Source: Pholiota molesta (lineage: Eukaryota; Basidiomycota; Agaricomycetes; Agaricales; Strophariaceae). Taken from it: a DNA stretch of 64,000 bases. Below the pieces are notes generated by a model. The model was not told where the DNA came from, did no database searches, and saw only the letters and a list, made by a program, of their open reading frames with translations. Below, in pieces: positions 63,319 to 64,000 of this stretch. How positions within the stretch are numbered: position 1 is the stretch's first letter; each line of letters starts with the position of its first letter. The stretch covers positions 186,001 through 250,000 of the forward strand of contig JACGCK010000055.1 of NCBI GenBank assembly GCA_014925825.1, given 5' to 3'. The translations under genes were made by a program, and so were the position numbers.

Positions 63319-64000
63319 GGCACAAGGCCTATCTATTAATCTAAGAGAAAAACTCAACGTGTTGGTGGCACGTGGGTCTAGATACACAAATATAGAGCTT
63401 CGATACTGTCCTTTCCATGGGCGCTTATTTTCGGCGAAGCCATCAGCTCAAGCATTCCACTCTGTACGAGGGTATTTGGCTGAAATTAGAGGGACATTTT
63501 CTGCTAATCAGGCTGATAGCAGTAAGACTCGTGGCTTCTTTTGAGGAGCATTGACTCCATCGCTGCATATGGCGCCCAGGAGCGCCCAGGTCGCTGATGT
63601 TGCCGATCAGCAGTAAATATTAAACGTTTAAAACAGGACAAAAAATGCATTAAAAGAGAGATAGTTCCGATTGAATGTTAGTCCCTTGCGTCTAGCACTT
63701 TTTAAACCATACACTGGCACTCAAACGTTTTGCACAAGCACATTATGATGCCTGCAAGCGCTCAAATTTCGCAGGTTGGCCAATCTTGCCGGTCGGCATG
63801 AGGCACTCCTGTGCGGGTTCCCGCGAGCGTGAGAAAACGAACCCAAACTACTGGCCAATTTTTCTGAGACGTGACCGTTGTGTTCATGTGGCGACTATCA
63901 TGGACTTGCGCCAAAACGGCCACGAAACCCAGGCCTTCCCGCTTTCTAGTATGCCAGAAACGATGTATTTCGACTGCTTATATCGATCCTTCCATACGGG
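63319..64000. other. Upstream region of the AT-hook gene, nothing else recognised
   Basis: No gene seen to the end of the window. A short tandem repeat (gcgcccagga gcgcccaggt) lies near 63570-63590. Confidence 0.45.

Overview
This window is nuclear DNA from a mushroom-forming basidiomycete (Agaricomycetes). The genes carry many short GT..AG introns of about 45-70 bp. Several families that I know as common in agaric genomes are present: a DUF7918 protein, F-box proteins, MYND-finger proteins, zinc-knuckle/PARP-like proteins, a MARVEL-like four-helix membrane protein and a fungal P450. There are no bacterial-style operons, no CRISPR array, and no rRNA or tRNA gene that I could identify.

Layout. 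0-7 kb: a gene for a secreted histidine-rich protein (2.7-4.0 kb), then a poorly readable, probably broken gene and a small orphan gene. 8-14.6 kb: an F-box gene followed by a tandem pair of F-box/leucine-rich genes, the first frameshifted and the second intact. 15.5-16.9 kb: a DUF7918 protein. 18.1-23.6 kb: a tandem pair of type-B carboxylesterase genes, both with frame breaks. 24.3-26.4 kb: an allantoate-permease-like MFS transporter. 27.7-38.7 kb: a repeat-rich block bordered by two related MYND-finger genes. It holds a 2.3-kb palindromic (foldback) element with a 5-bp target duplication, a degenerate GC-rich repeat tract, two ~0.8-0.9 kb direct repeats full of small hairpins, and an orphan gene with a broken partial copy. 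39-40.5 kb: ribosomal protein uL4. 42.5-54.9 kb: a MARVEL-like gene, three PARP-like ADP-ribosyltransferase genes, a P450, a NADAR (ADP-ribose-linked glycosidase family) gene and a zinc-knuckle gene related to the PARP N-termini. 55.7-63.3 kb: a C2H2 protein, COQ4, a small membrane protein and an AT-hook protein.

Most of the window is local duplication: F-box pair, esterase pair, MYND pair, orphan pair, PARP trio. uL4, COQ4, NADAR and one member of several duplicated families read through without a break. Many other copies carry single-base losses, which could be real decay or uncorrected assembly error.

The most interesting neighbourhood is 43.7-54.9 kb. It combines candidate ADP-ribose writers (PARP folds with zinc modules) with a candidate ADP-ribose eraser (NADAR). 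The genes are not an operon; two of them diverge from a shared intergenic region and two converge.
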